From: Methylococcales bacterium
GTDB taxonomy: Bacteria > Pseudomonadota > Gammaproteobacteria > Methylococcales > Methylomonadaceae
Direction of reading: 5' to 3'
Assembly (NCBI GenBank): GCA_026399075.1
Contig: JAPLRR010000074.1
Coordinates: 1-53,748 of the forward strand
DNA length: 53,748 nucleotides
Under the pieces are notes generated by a model. It had not been told where the DNA came from, searched no databases, and was given only the letters and a program-made list of their open reading frames with translations. This document shows, in pieces, positions 16,594 to 25,302 of this stretch (position 1 is its first letter; each line of letters starts with the position of its first letter). Both the position numbers and the translations under genes were made by a program.

Positions 16594-17817
16594 ATGACAA
16601 CAGCTTACGAAGTCTTATACGAACAAGGCCGTCACCCAGTAAAGGCGTGGACACGCGGGGTGAGCTTTGATGATAACTCCAAACAACAACTACTTAACAT
16701 CGCCACATTGCCGTTTATCCATAAATGGGTAGCGGTAATGCCGGATGTCCATTTGGGTAAGGGCGCAACCATTGGCAGCGTCATCCCAACTATCGGCGCG
16801 GTGATTCCGGCTGCTGTCGGGGTGGATTTGGGTTGCGGTATGATGGCCTGTAAAACCAGCTTGACGGCGGCGCAATTGCCGGATTCTTTGTCGGCTTTGC
16901 GTTCTGCGATTGAAAAAAATGTCCCGCATGGTTGGGTTGCAAAGCGGGGTGGCCGCGACACCGGGAGTTGGGGGCAGCCGCCAGATGACATTCTCCAAGC
17001 CTGGCTGCCGCTAAATGCAGGTTTTGAGCAACTTTGTGAGCGTCACCCGTGTTTAAAAAACACTAACAACGTTAAACATTTAGGTACCTTAGGGACAGGC
17101 AACCATTTTATCGAAGTGTGCCTGGATGAAGCCGATGCCGTGTGGGTGATGCTGCATAGCGGATCCCGTGGGGTGGGTAACCGGATCGGTTCCCATTTTA
17201 TTGAGCTGGCTAAAAAAGATATGGAACGCTGGTTTATCCATTTGCCTGACCGCGACTTGGCCTATATCCCCGAAGGTAGTGAACATTTCAACAGCTATTT
17301 GGCGGCGGTGGGTTGGGCGCAAGATTTTGCGCTGACCAACCGCGTGGTGATGATGACCAACACCTTACAAGCTTTGCGGGACGTGTTAAAAATACCGTTT
17401 GAGGCGCAACTGGAAGCGGTCAACTGCCACCACAACTACATCAGCCGCGAACACCATTATGATAAAAATGTACTGGTAACACGTAAAGGGGCAGTAAGTG
17501 CCAAGTTGGGTGAAATGGGGATTATCCCCGGCAGCATGGGCGCAAAATCCTTCATCGTGCGCGGTTTGGGTAACGAAGAAAGTTTTTGCAGTTGCAGCCA
17601 TGGGGCTGGGCGCATCATGTCCCGCACCGAAGCCAAAAAACGCGTGTCTTTGGCCGAACACATCACCGCCACCGCTGGGGTGGAATGCCGTAAAGACGAA
17701 TCGGTGATTGATGAAACCCCGTCAGCTTATAAACCGATAGAAGCAGTGATGGCAGCCCAAGCGGATTTGGTGGAAATTGTGCATACTTTGAAGCAAGTGG
17801 TTTGCGTAAAGGGATAA
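16594..17817 (+). CDS. rtcB: RNA-splicing ligase RtcB
   Basis: 407 residues, full length for the bacterial RtcB1 group. It joins RNA 2',3'-cyclic-phosphate or 3'-phosphate ends to 5'-OH ends using GTP and Mn2+. Diagnostic blocks are MPDVHLGKGATIGSVIPT, GVDLGCGMMA with the metal-binding Cys, LGTGNHFIEV, HSGSRGVGNRIG, NCHHNYISREHH and the guanylated histidine in SCSHGAGRIMSR. Every catalytic residue appears intact. The gene is preceded by a sigma-54 promoter and divergent rtcR, so expression should depend on RNA damage sensed by RtcR. RtcA, the cyclase that often accompanies it, is absent from the neighbourhood. A GC-rich hairpin follows the stop. Confidence 0.97.
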   Translation: MTTAYEVLYEQGRHPVKAWTRGVSFDDNSKQQLLNIATLPFIHKWVAVMPDVHLGKGATIGSVIPTIGAVIPAAVGVDLGCGMMACKTSLTAAQLPDSLSALRSAIEKNVPHGWVAKRGGRDTGSWGQPPDDILQAWLPLNAGFEQLCERHPCLKNTNNVKHLGTLGTGNHFIEVCLDEADAVWVMLHSGSRGVGNRIGSHFIELAKKDMERWFIHLPDRDLAYIPEGSEHFNSYLAAVGWAQDFALTNRVVMMTNTLQALRDVLKIPFEAQLEAVNCHHNYISREHHYDKNVLVTRKGAVSAKLGEMGIIPGSMGAKSFIVRGLGNEESFCSCSHGAGRIMSRTEAKKRVSLAEHITATAGVECRKDESVIDETPSAYKPIEAVMAAQADLVEIVHTLKQVVCVKG

Positions 17818-17821
17818 AAAA

Positions 17822-17847
17822 CTGCGGGGGATTGAAGACCCCCGCAG
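17822..17847. terminator. GC-rich perfect hairpin after rtcB
   Basis: A nine-base perfect stem CTGCGGGGG / CCCCCGCAG encloses an eight-base loop, beginning four bases after the rtcB stop. It is placed like a terminator, but only a short, impure T run follows, so it may instead be a genomic palindromic element; the CTGCGxGG core resembles the palindrome at 33010. Confidence 0.6.
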
Positions 17848-18012
17848 GTTTGCTAAAAGACCTGATGGATCCCGGCACTTTTTTCCTGAATACAAGCCTG
17901 CGGCTTTGCCATAGGTATGTTGATGGCTTATCGGTCAACATTTTGTTGGTGTTTAGCCATCGGTGTCCTATACACTGTTAGGCTACAATGGCTTATTTGA
18001 TATTACACCCCT

Positions 18013-18516
18013 ATGTTTATTTACTCATTGCCGCTATTTTTTTCTGCCATGGGTTTGGCAGGCCCGCTGGAACTGCTGCTCATTTTGTTGGCGCTGTTTG
18101 CGGTGTTGTATATCAGTGCCCCTATTTATGAAGGTGGTGGTTTGCGGCCATCCGGCGGCAATTTTTTGTTTGCTGCCTGGAGTGGCCACGTGGCGCTGAT
18201 GTGGGTGTTTTGGCCGTTTTTCCTGCTGTTGAATGTGGGTTTGTATGCGGCGGACACCTTGGCAAAAATGGGGATGTTGACAGTATCCAGTTGGGATGAC
18301 GTACATCTGATGTTTATGTTGCCCATCATTTGGTGGGCTGTGGCCGTTTGGCGCTGTTCGGCAAACACGCCGCTAAAGCTTGCGGCGGCGGTTGCCCGTT
18401 TGATGACGGTGTTGGTACTTTTTGAATACGGCCTAAAATTAGCCATACGCATCGATTATCCGCGCATATTTTTCGGTTGTGAGGAGTTGTTGCTGGATTA
18501 CGGCAGTTGTTTTTAA
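18013..18516 (+). CDS. Small membrane protein of unknown function
   Basis: 167 residues, not recognised. Four hydrophobic segments are visible: FIYSLPLFFSAMGLAGPLELLLILLALFAVLYI (one or two spans), LMWVFWPFFLLLNVGLYAA, DDVHLMFMLPIIWWAVAVW and LAAAVARLMTVLVLFEYGLKLAI. Two or three Cys residues lie near the C-terminus. The ATG has a poor ribosome-binding site. It lies between rtcB and trkA with gaps on both sides, so it is probably a single gene. Coding character is supported by an uninterrupted frame with codon usage like its neighbours, but no function can be proposed. Confidence 0.6.
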   Translation: MFIYSLPLFFSAMGLAGPLELLLILLALFAVLYISAPIYEGGGLRPSGGNFLFAAWSGHVALMWVFWPFFLLLNVGLYAADTLAKMGMLTVSSWDDVHLMFMLPIIWWAVAVWRCSANTPLKLAAAVARLMTVLVLFEYGLKLAIRIDYPRIFFGCEELLLDYGSCF

Positions 18517-18668
18517 GGCGTAGCTAGGGACAATAATGGGGAAAATAAGCCGCTTTTTTTCTCCAGACTTGCCGCCAAGTTATGAAATATTTGATATTCA
18601 GGTAAAATGGTCAGTTTCGTGTCGATATTGCGATGGTTGCCATTGTTACTTAATTCGGTAGATTGTTA

Positions 18669-20033
18669 ATGAAAATACTTATACTGGGTGCCGGTGTCAC
18701 CGGTTCATCTGTTGCGGAAGCCTTTGCCAGTGAAGAAAATGATATTGTTGTCATCGACTTTAAGCAGGAACTGCTGGATGCCTTAAAAGAACGTTTTGAT
18801 ATAGCCACCGTCACGGGCAATGCCGCGCATCCAAGCGTTTTGGAGCAGGCCGGCATAGACACCACTGATATGGTGATCGCGGTGACGGATAGTGACGAAA
18901 CCAATATGCTGGCCTGCATGATCATTAATGCGCTGCATAACCGCCCGAAAACGATCGCCCGAGTGCGGGCCATTGATTACCTAAAAAACCCAAAACTGTT
19001 TGGCCCGAATGGCATCCCCGTGGATATAGTCATTAGCCCAGAGCAAATCGTCATGGAATCCATCCGTAACTTAATTGAGTTTCCGGGTGTTTTGCACATA
19101 TCAGATTTTGCAGGCGGCTTAGTGCGGCTGTTTTCGGTTAAAGTGGTCGCCGATGGCGTATTGACCGGAAAAAAAATCAGGACGATCAAAGACCGCCTGT
19201 CTGGCGGAAAAACCAGGGTGGTATCTATTTTCCGCAATGGCAAGCCAATCTGTGTCAGTGGCGAAGTTAGCATTGAAACCGACGACGAAGTGTTTTTTGT
19301 GGCGCCAAGTACCGAAGTGCGGCGGGTATTGAAAGAACTGGGCAAGTTGGAAGCCCCCGTGAAGCGGATTATTATTGCCGGAGGCGGTCATGTGGGCAAA
19401 CGCTTGGCGCTGGCCTTGGAAAAGGACTATCAGGTAAAAATTATCGAAAAAGATCCGGTACGCGCCAAAAAAATCGCCAATGATTTGCACAACTCCGTTG
19501 TGCTGTTTGGTGATTGTGCAGACGAGGCGCTGTTACTGGATGAATCCATTGAAAGCGCAGACTTGTTTTGTGCCATCACCGACAATGACGGTGTCAACAT
19601 CATCTCCGCGTCCTTGGCGAAAAGCTTGGGCGCCAGAAAAACCATCTGCTTGTTGAACCACAATTCCTATACCAAATTGCTGCCTGGCACGGGCATTGAT
19701 GTCACGGTATTGCCCAACCAAGAGACCTTGGGCAGCATCCTAAAGCATGTGCGGCGCGGTGATGTTGCACAAGTCACCTCACTTTGCGGCGGTACTGCCG
19801 AAGCCATTGAGGCCATAGCCCATGTCAGTGTCAACGAAGTGACCGTGGTCGGTCGCCGGGTGGACACCATCAATTTCCCACCCGGTATTGTGATGGGCGC
19901 ATTGATACGCAACGACCAAGTGATAGCCATCCACCACGACACGGTGTTTGCTGAAAACGACCATGTGGTGATGTTTGCCATGGATAAAAAACTGGTCAGC
20001 AATATTGAGAAAATCTTCCAGCCGCTCAGATAA
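18669..20033 (+). CDS. trkA: Trk potassium uptake system, NAD-binding peripheral protein TrkA
   Basis: 454 residues from ATG 18669 (six bases inside the longest frame). Two tandem RCK modules are seen. The first nucleotide-binding loop is ILGAGVTGSSVAEAF (~residues 5-19), ending in a VIDFKQELLD acidic residue that binds the NAD ribose; the second is IIAGGGHVGKRLALALE (~235-250). Each is followed by an RCK_C domain (RTIKDRLSGGKTRVVSIF and VVGRRVDTINFPPGIVMGALIR). TrkA forms a cytoplasmic gating ring on TrkH and couples K+ flux to the NAD(H)/ATP state. trkH starts 34 bases downstream, giving a two-gene operon. Confidence 0.97.
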   Translation: MKILILGAGVTGSSVAEAFASEENDIVVIDFKQELLDALKERFDIATVTGNAAHPSVLEQAGIDTTDMVIAVTDSDETNMLACMIINALHNRPKTIARVRAIDYLKNPKLFGPNGIPVDIVISPEQIVMESIRNLIEFPGVLHISDFAGGLVRLFSVKVVADGVLTGKKIRTIKDRLSGGKTRVVSIFRNGKPICVSGEVSIETDDEVFFVAPSTEVRRVLKELGKLEAPVKRIIIAGGGHVGKRLALALEKDYQVKIIEKDPVRAKKIANDLHNSVVLFGDCADEALLLDESIESADLFCAITDNDGVNIISASLAKSLGARKTICLLNHNSYTKLLPGTGIDVTVLPNQETLGSILKHVRRGDVAQVTSLCGGTAEAIEAIAHVSVNEVTVVGRRVDTINFPPGIVMGALIRNDQVIAIHHDTVFAENDHVVMFAMDKKLVSNIEKIFQPLR

Positions 20034-20067
20034 TCTCCCCTTAGAACCTGTATAACTAAATGCCCCC

Positions 20068-21525
20068 ATGAATGTCATCCTAACCATTGTCCATATTTTC
20101 GGGCTAGTCACTATGGGTTTTAGTGGCCTGATGGGCACTTGCCTAATCACCTCACAACTGACTAATGATGGCGCAACCACGGCTTTCACGGACGGTGCGC
20201 TCATCACGCTGTTGTTGGGCGCATTGATGTTTTTCCCAACATTGCGGACACCCAAAAAAATCTCCCGGCAGGCCGGGTTTCTATTAGTTGCGATCACCTG
20301 GTCATTGTCCCCGGTATTATGTACCTTACCGTTGATGATCTATATGCCGGGGCTAAGCTTCATCGATGCCTATTTTGAGACAGTTTCTGGCCTGACCACC
20401 ACGGGTGCGACCATACTCAGCGGCATAGACCATTTGCCGATGTCGATCAACCTGTGGCGACATGAATTAAACTGGATAGCCGGCATGGGCATCATTATTT
20501 TTGCCGTCGCCATTTTGCCGATTTTGGGGATAGGCGGAATGCAATTATACAAAGCCGAAACGCCAGGGTCAGTTAAAGAATCCGACCTTCCGCCCCGCAT
20601 CGCCCAAACCGCCAAAGCCTTATGGATGGTCTATGCAGGCTTTACGGTGGCTTGTATCATCGCCTTACGCTTGGCCGGGATGAATTGGTTTGATGCGGTA
20701 TGCCATGCCTTTGCCGCCATGAGTTTGGGGGGCTTTTCCACACATGATAACAGCGTCGGCTATTTTGATTCCTTGCCGATAGAATTGGTCTTGACATTAT
20801 TCCAATTGTTGGCAGCCATCAACTTTGCAACCCATTTCATCGTTTTAAAAAAACAATCGTTTAAACCGTATCTTGACGACCGGGAAGCGCGCGCCTTCCT
20901 TGCCCTGGTCTTGGGAAGCTGTGTGTTGGCGGCAGGTGTGTTGTGGCATGCCGGAACCTATCCCGACTTTTTTACCGCCTTGCGTTATGCCAGTTTTAAC
21001 TTGGTCACCATCGCCACCGACTGCGGCTTTGCCAACCAAGACTTTAACCAATGGCCTATCTTCGTGCCCATGTGGATGCTGTTTTTAAGCTGTTTATCGG
21101 CCTCATCTGGCTCTACAGGCGGCGGTATCCGTATGATCAGGACGATTATCCTGATGAAGCAAGCGCGTTTGGAAATGTTCAAATTCATCCACCCGTATGC
21201 GATTAAACCAATGAAAATCGGTGGCACGGTGGTCAACAACAATATCATCACCTCGGTGACGGGCTTTATTTTCCTGTATTTTATCTGCATCGTTATTTTG
21301 GTGTTTGCCCTGCTATTAAGCGGACTGGATTTTATGACATCCTTATCCGCCGTAATTGCCTGCTTCAACAACGCCGGCCCCGGCTTAAACCAAGTAGGCC
21401 CTGCCACCAACTACGCCAGCCTCAGCGATTACCAAAGCCTCGTTTGCACCTTTGCCATGCTGTTAGGACGTGTGCAGATATTTTCCATCGTTATTTTGTT
21501 TGTGCCGGAGTTTTGGCGGAAGTGA
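20068..21525 (+). CDS. trkH: Trk potassium transporter membrane subunit TrkH
   Basis: 485 residues, the standard TrkH length, with about ten membrane helices. The four pore loops are recognisable: SGLTTTGATIL (loop 1), FAAMSLGGFSTHDNS (loop 2), TIATDCGFANQDF (loop 3) and CFNNAGPGLNQVG (loop 4), each with the selectivity-filter glycine. SSGSTGGGIRMIRTIILMKQ is the conserved cytoplasmic segment following pore loop 3. The protein imports K+ across the inner membrane together with TrkA, encoded immediately upstream. The C-terminus ends at VPEFWRK as in many TrkH proteins. Confidence 0.97.
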   Translation: MNVILTIVHIFGLVTMGFSGLMGTCLITSQLTNDGATTAFTDGALITLLLGALMFFPTLRTPKKISRQAGFLLVAITWSLSPVLCTLPLMIYMPGLSFIDAYFETVSGLTTTGATILSGIDHLPMSINLWRHELNWIAGMGIIIFAVAILPILGIGGMQLYKAETPGSVKESDLPPRIAQTAKALWMVYAGFTVACIIALRLAGMNWFDAVCHAFAAMSLGGFSTHDNSVGYFDSLPIELVLTLFQLLAAINFATHFIVLKKQSFKPYLDDREARAFLALVLGSCVLAAGVLWHAGTYPDFFTALRYASFNLVTIATDCGFANQDFNQWPIFVPMWMLFLSCLSASSGSTGGGIRMIRTIILMKQARLEMFKFIHPYAIKPMKIGGTVVNNNIITSVTGFIFLYFICIVILVFALLLSGLDFMTSLSAVIACFNNAGPGLNQVGPATNYASLSDYQSLVCTFAMLLGRVQIFSIVILFVPEFWRK

Positions 21526-21708
21526 GGAATGCTTGCCCCACAAACTGAGTGGCCTATGCGTCAATTCAGTCTGGGTATAAGATCTTTACCAGTAATCGAG
21601 CTCACGCACAAATATATGGTGCAGCTGAAATTGCTGGTATGGTCTACATGTGGGAAGGATAATGAGCACAATCCCGTTATTTCCATTCGATCACGGCTCG
21701 GCTACCGA

Positions 21709-22965
21709 CTATGCTGAATTATTATCTGTTTTTATGATAGTTTCAAAATCAGCGTCTTTTAGTGCTTCAAGTTTACGCAATTTCTCTTCAAGATAGGCTT
21801 GACGTCGGTATTCCCGAAGTTTATCGGTTTCTTCTTTGCTATCCGATTCATGTGTGGGGGCTAACCAAGAAAAAAAAGGAAGTTTTGTGAACAGCAATAA
21901 AGTTAAGCCTGAAGTTGCAAAAAATAGCATTTTTCCGATAATTGGATAATCAGGCGCTACTGCATAAATAAAAACAAACATGCTTGCAGAAACCAACAAG
22001 AGGACGAACTTTACTATGGTTTCACGCTTGGCATTAGTAATTTCACGCCGTTTACGTTCCATGAAAATGTGTTCTAGTTCTTGCTCCAGCTTCTCATACT
22101 GATCTTTTATAGGTCGACGGAAAACATCAGCGCGGTGGTTTGCCCAAAGGTCAATCTCTTGAGCAACCTCTTCACCTAGAAGCATTCTCAGTGTTTTCAT
22201 CACGGCAAGTGTGTACTCATTACCAACATTGAGATTTAGTGCTGTTTTACGTCTAGCATAAGCCCTAACCACATCAGCATCCCAAGGAATTGGACTTAAA
22301 TAACGTGCTACTTCAAGAAAATCACTAAATGAACGAACAAACTCAGGCAGCATTTTATTCAGTAACATCCAAGTACGCATAGGTGTTAAATCATCATGAA
22401 ATAATCCTTTAAGTCTTTCGACACCCGCAGCAGACATTGGGTCATATTCACTAACAATAACAACTTCATCAGAAATTGCATGACTCATGGCAATTTGCGC
22501 ATAAATGTCTGAACCCGCTTGTGCATCAACAAAAATATAATCATACATCTGTCTAAAATGGGAAATTACTGGCTTTAATGTTGACAAATAGTCTTTTGCG
22601 TCAATATTTTCAGTATTGAGAAATTCGTAAGTAGCCGGTATTAAATCTACGCCATTGTTTAATTTAACAATTTCTAAATAACTCGCTGTTGGCAATGGTA
22701 TGTTATCTAAAGGAATGTTATCTAAAGGAATGTTCTCCAAATTATAAATCCCACGAGGTGTTCTTTTTTTATCTTTAGCGATAACGGCTTGATTCATTAC
22801 TTCTTTCAAGTGCATCAATGTCAAACCGTTCGTTGCTGCATCGGTATCTATAATTAATACTTTTTTATTTAACGCTGACGCAAGAAAAGCTCCAAAAGTT
22901 GCAGTTAATACAGTTTTTCCAGAGCCACCTTTAGCACTAGCCATACAAATAACTTTAGCTGTCAT
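21709..22965 (-). CDS. ParA/MinD-like ATPase with two C-terminal membrane helices
   Basis: 418 residues from ATG 22965, which has a GGAG ribosome-binding site eight bases upstream; this start gives the canonical MTAKVICMASAKGGSGKT opening. Residues 12-18 form the deviant Walker A (KGGxGKT) of ParA/MinD ATPases; VLIIDTDAATNGLTLMHL follows, and DYIFVDAQAGSD is the Walker B-like strand. Unusually for the family, residues ~317-338 and ~343-365 are hydrophobic helices, followed by a charged, coiled-coil-prone tail (REYRRQAYLEEKLRKLEALK). A small in-frame repeat (NIPLD x2 then NIPLP) lies near residues ~72-86. It overlaps an upstream partner by 11 bases, and both are visibly AT-richer than their neighbours, suggesting transfer. 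No ParB or parS-like partner is seen, so ordinary chromosome partitioning is unlikely. Confidence 0.85.
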   Translation of the reverse strand: MTAKVICMASAKGGSGKTVLTATFGAFLASALNKKVLIIDTDAATNGLTLMHLKEVMNQAVIAKDKKRTPRGIYNLENIPLDNIPLDNIPLPTASYLEIVKLNNGVDLIPATYEFLNTENIDAKDYLSTLKPVISHFRQMYDYIFVDAQAGSDIYAQIAMSHAISDEVVIVSEYDPMSAAGVERLKGLFHDDLTPMRTWMLLNKMLPEFVRSFSDFLEVARYLSPIPWDADVVRAYARRKTALNLNVGNEYTLAVMKTLRMLLGEEVAQEIDLWANHRADVFRRPIKDQYEKLEQELEHIFMERKRREITNAKRETIVKFVLLLVSASMFVFIYAVAPDYPIIGKMLFFATSGLTLLLFTKLPFFSWLAPTHESDSKEETDKLREYRRQAYLEEKLRKLEALKDADFETIIKTDNNSA

Positions 22966-23491
22966 TTTTTTCTCCAACCCACAGTTTTGCCGCTTCTCTA
23001 TTTTCGCTAATTTCAAGTTGTGCAGCATCCCGTGCTAATACACCGACACCATCAATTTCTCCAATAATTTCATTGTACAAAGGTTGTAATTTTTCAGGGT
23101 TATTTGGGTGTGCTTTTGCGTATTCAATTAGCAGTTTTACTTTGACTTTAAGCGCATTTAGTTGCATGTTATTTCGATTTAACACCCCAATTTGTTGCTT
23201 TAAATAGTCATGGGAATTACACGGATCGCCTTGAAAGACGACATAAACAGAGCGAAAATTAAGCATCAAACTATTGTTTTGTTCATCAATATTGAACAAC
23301 AACTCCTTTATCCTAGTTTCGTATTGTGTTTTCACGCGCCCTTTTAAATGCTTTGAAACATCAATATTCGCATCAAAACCATTTTTTATGTCTTTAAGCT
23401 CAAGAGGGAAAGCTTCATTGACATGTTTATAAACAAGCATTTCACCATTTGAGCATTTGACTCTGATAAATTTTGATGGAAAAAACCACAT
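22955..23491 (-). CDS. Unknown protein, partner of the membrane ParA-like ATPase
   Basis: 178 residues, not recognised. The N-terminal half is beta-rich (WFFPSKFIRVKCSNGEMLVYKHV), the middle is highly charged (VSKHLKGRVKTQYETRIKELLF), and the C-terminal ~80 residues look alpha-helical (LKQQIGVLNRNNMQLNALKVKVKLLIEYA). No signal peptide or membrane span is visible. Its end overlaps the start of the ATPase gene by 11 bases, so the two are translationally coupled and likely form one functional unit. Low GC compared with flanking trkH and the lyase gene. About 200 bp upstream is free for a promoter. Function unknown. Confidence 0.7.
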   Translation of the reverse strand: MWFFPSKFIRVKCSNGEMLVYKHVNEAFPLELKDIKNGFDANIDVSKHLKGRVKTQYETRIKELLFNIDEQNNSLMLNFRSVYVVFQGDPCNSHDYLKQQIGVLNRNNMQLNALKVKVKLLIEYAKAHPNNPEKLQPLYNEIIGEIDGVGVLARDAAQLEISENREAAKLWVGEKNDS

Positions 23492-23708
23492 TGTTGATTA
23501 CTCGCTGATATTTTTGCTAGTTATAGTTTCGTAGATCGGATTAGTTTAACGTAATCTACAATTTTTAGTGACTCCGGGTTGTATGTAATGCCAACTTCAC
23601 GCTGCCTTACTTTAATGATTTTGGAGATGCTTTAGCGTAGAAAACGAGCCTAAAACCTTTCCCAAAAGAGTACTTTCGCTACCTCCGCGCTTAACCCATT
23701 AAATCGCC

Positions 23709-25238
23709 TTAGCCATACAACTGCCAATACTGCTCCCTAATCAAGCCAAGCCCTACCCGCAATTCCTGCTCCAAAGCACGGTCTGAACTTAAAAACGGGC
23801 TGTGTTCGCGTAGTTGGGCGATGGTTGTTTTAAGGGAGGGGCTTAAGGCATCCGTGTTGCCGCGCAGCTCTACACCTTGGACGGCGGCCAGTAAGCAGGC
23901 GATGGCAACTTGCTCGGTGAGTTCCAGGATGCGTATACAATCCCGCGCTGCTATTGTGCCCATGCTGACTTTATCCTGATTATGGCATTCTGTGGAGCGG
24001 GAGAACACGCTGGCAGGCATGGTCAGTTTCAAGGCTTCTGCCGTCCAGGCTGACACGGCTATTTGTAGGGCTTTAAAACCATGGTTGAGCATGGCCACTT
24101 CAGGGTTTGCCCCGGAAAGGTTGGCGGGTAGGCCGTGGTTAAATTTGGGATCCATCAATTGCGCCATTTGCCTGTCCATTAAATCGGCCAGATTTGCCAC
24201 GGCGGTTTTTAGGCTGTCCATGGCGAAGGCGATATGCCCGCCGTAAAAATGCCCGCCATGTAATACGTGTTCACCTTCGGCATCAATGATGGGGTTGTCA
24301 TTGGCGCTGTTCAATTCAGTTTCGATAAATTGCCGCAGCCAAGGTAATGAATCTTCCAATACCCCAATGATATGCGGCGCACAGCGTAATGAATAGCGGT
24401 CCTGCAAACGGGCATCGTGGCGGGGGGCGCTTTGGGTCAATTGCAGGTCAGCGCGTATGCGCTCGGCAACGCGGTTTTGGCCGGGATGGGGTTTGACCGA
24501 AAACAGTTTTTCATCAAAATGGTAGGCATTACCTTGCAAAGCGACCGATACCAAACTGGTGATGCGGGTGGCCAGTTGCGACAAATACGCCGCCCGTTGG
24601 TAAGCCAGGCAGGCAATGCCAGTCATTGCCGCCGTGCCGTTCATGATCGCCAAACCTTCCTTGGGTTTTAGCGCCAAGGGTTCTAAGTTTAAGCGGGCAA
24701 ACACGGTTGCTGTAGATTGTTGTTCGCCTTGATAAACCACCTCACGGCCTCCCGCTAACACGGCGGCTACATAAGACAACGGGGTGAGGTCGCCACTTGC
24801 ACCAACAGAGCCTTCTTGCGGGATTAGCGGCAAAATGTCGTGCTGCAATAAGGTCGCCAGTTGTTGCAATAATTTATATCGCACCCCGGAATAACCCCGC
24901 GCCAAACTGGTCAAGCGGGCTGCTAGGATGGCCCGGGTGGTTGGTGCGTCAAAATGCGCACCTAAACCACACCCATGGAAGGTGTATAAATGTTTCGGTA
25001 ATTCGCCAACTTGGCTTAAGGGCACTGGCACTGTGCAAGAATCACCATAGCCTGTGGTGACACCATAAACCACCCCTTCTTCCTGTAATAAGCGGTCTAT
25101 AAATAAAGCGCCCTTATCAATACGGGTGATAAATTCTGCGTGTTGGTCCAATTCAACAGTGGCTTGTTGCCGCGCTATTGAACAAATATCTTCGATGGCC
25201 AACGCTTGCCCATCGAATACCACCTTATTGATCATCAT
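23709..25238 (-). CDS. MIO-type aromatic amino acid ammonia-lyase (HAL/PAL/TAL family)
   Basis: 509 residues. The self-cyclising Ala147-Ser148-Gly149 triad in EGSVGASGDLTPLS makes the MIO electrophile. The catalytic Tyr is in VVYGVTTGYGD (Tyr58), with NGTAAMTG, QDRYSLRCAPHIIG and NQDKVSMGT further on. The residues at the substrate-selectivity site are Phe87-His88 (YTFHGCG) rather than the Ser-His of histidine lyases, and the Glu region reads ECHNQDKVS, closer to HNQD of PAL/TAL enzymes than to NQEDHVS of HutH. There is no hutU, hutI or hutG nearby. I therefore infer release of ammonia from phenylalanine or tyrosine (cinnamate/coumarate formation), as in aryl-polyene-type pathways, although automatic annotation as hutH is likely. 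Confidence 0.9.
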   Translation of the reverse strand: MMINKVVFDGQALAIEDICSIARQQATVELDQHAEFITRIDKGALFIDRLLQEEGVVYGVTTGYGDSCTVPVPLSQVGELPKHLYTFHGCGLGAHFDAPTTRAILAARLTSLARGYSGVRYKLLQQLATLLQHDILPLIPQEGSVGASGDLTPLSYVAAVLAGGREVVYQGEQQSTATVFARLNLEPLALKPKEGLAIMNGTAAMTGIACLAYQRAAYLSQLATRITSLVSVALQGNAYHFDEKLFSVKPHPGQNRVAERIRADLQLTQSAPRHDARLQDRYSLRCAPHIIGVLEDSLPWLRQFIETELNSANDNPIIDAEGEHVLHGGHFYGGHIAFAMDSLKTAVANLADLMDRQMAQLMDPKFNHGLPANLSGANPEVAMLNHGFKALQIAVSAWTAEALKLTMPASVFSRSTECHNQDKVSMGTIAARDCIRILELTEQVAIACLLAAVQGVELRGNTDALSPSLKTTIAQLREHSPFLSSDRALEQELRVGLGLIREQYWQLYG

Positions 25239-25302
25239 TTACCATTGCCAAGAAAAAAGGTTTTTGTAGGGTGAGTGCCTGATGTCAAAAGAACCAAGCT
25301 TA

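Noticed and set aside
19779..20297. 172-codon minus-strand frame over the trkA-trkH junction
   Set aside because: Spans the end of one convincing gene and the start of another on the opposite strand; it is a shadow.
21529..21717. 62-residue plus-strand frame after trkH
   Set aside because: Starts four bases after the trkH stop but has no recognisable features and runs into the 3' end of the opposing ATPase gene.
21709..22965. Chromosome or plasmid partition parA
   Set aside because: No parB, no parS-like repeats, and the two C-terminal membrane helices do not fit partition ATPases.
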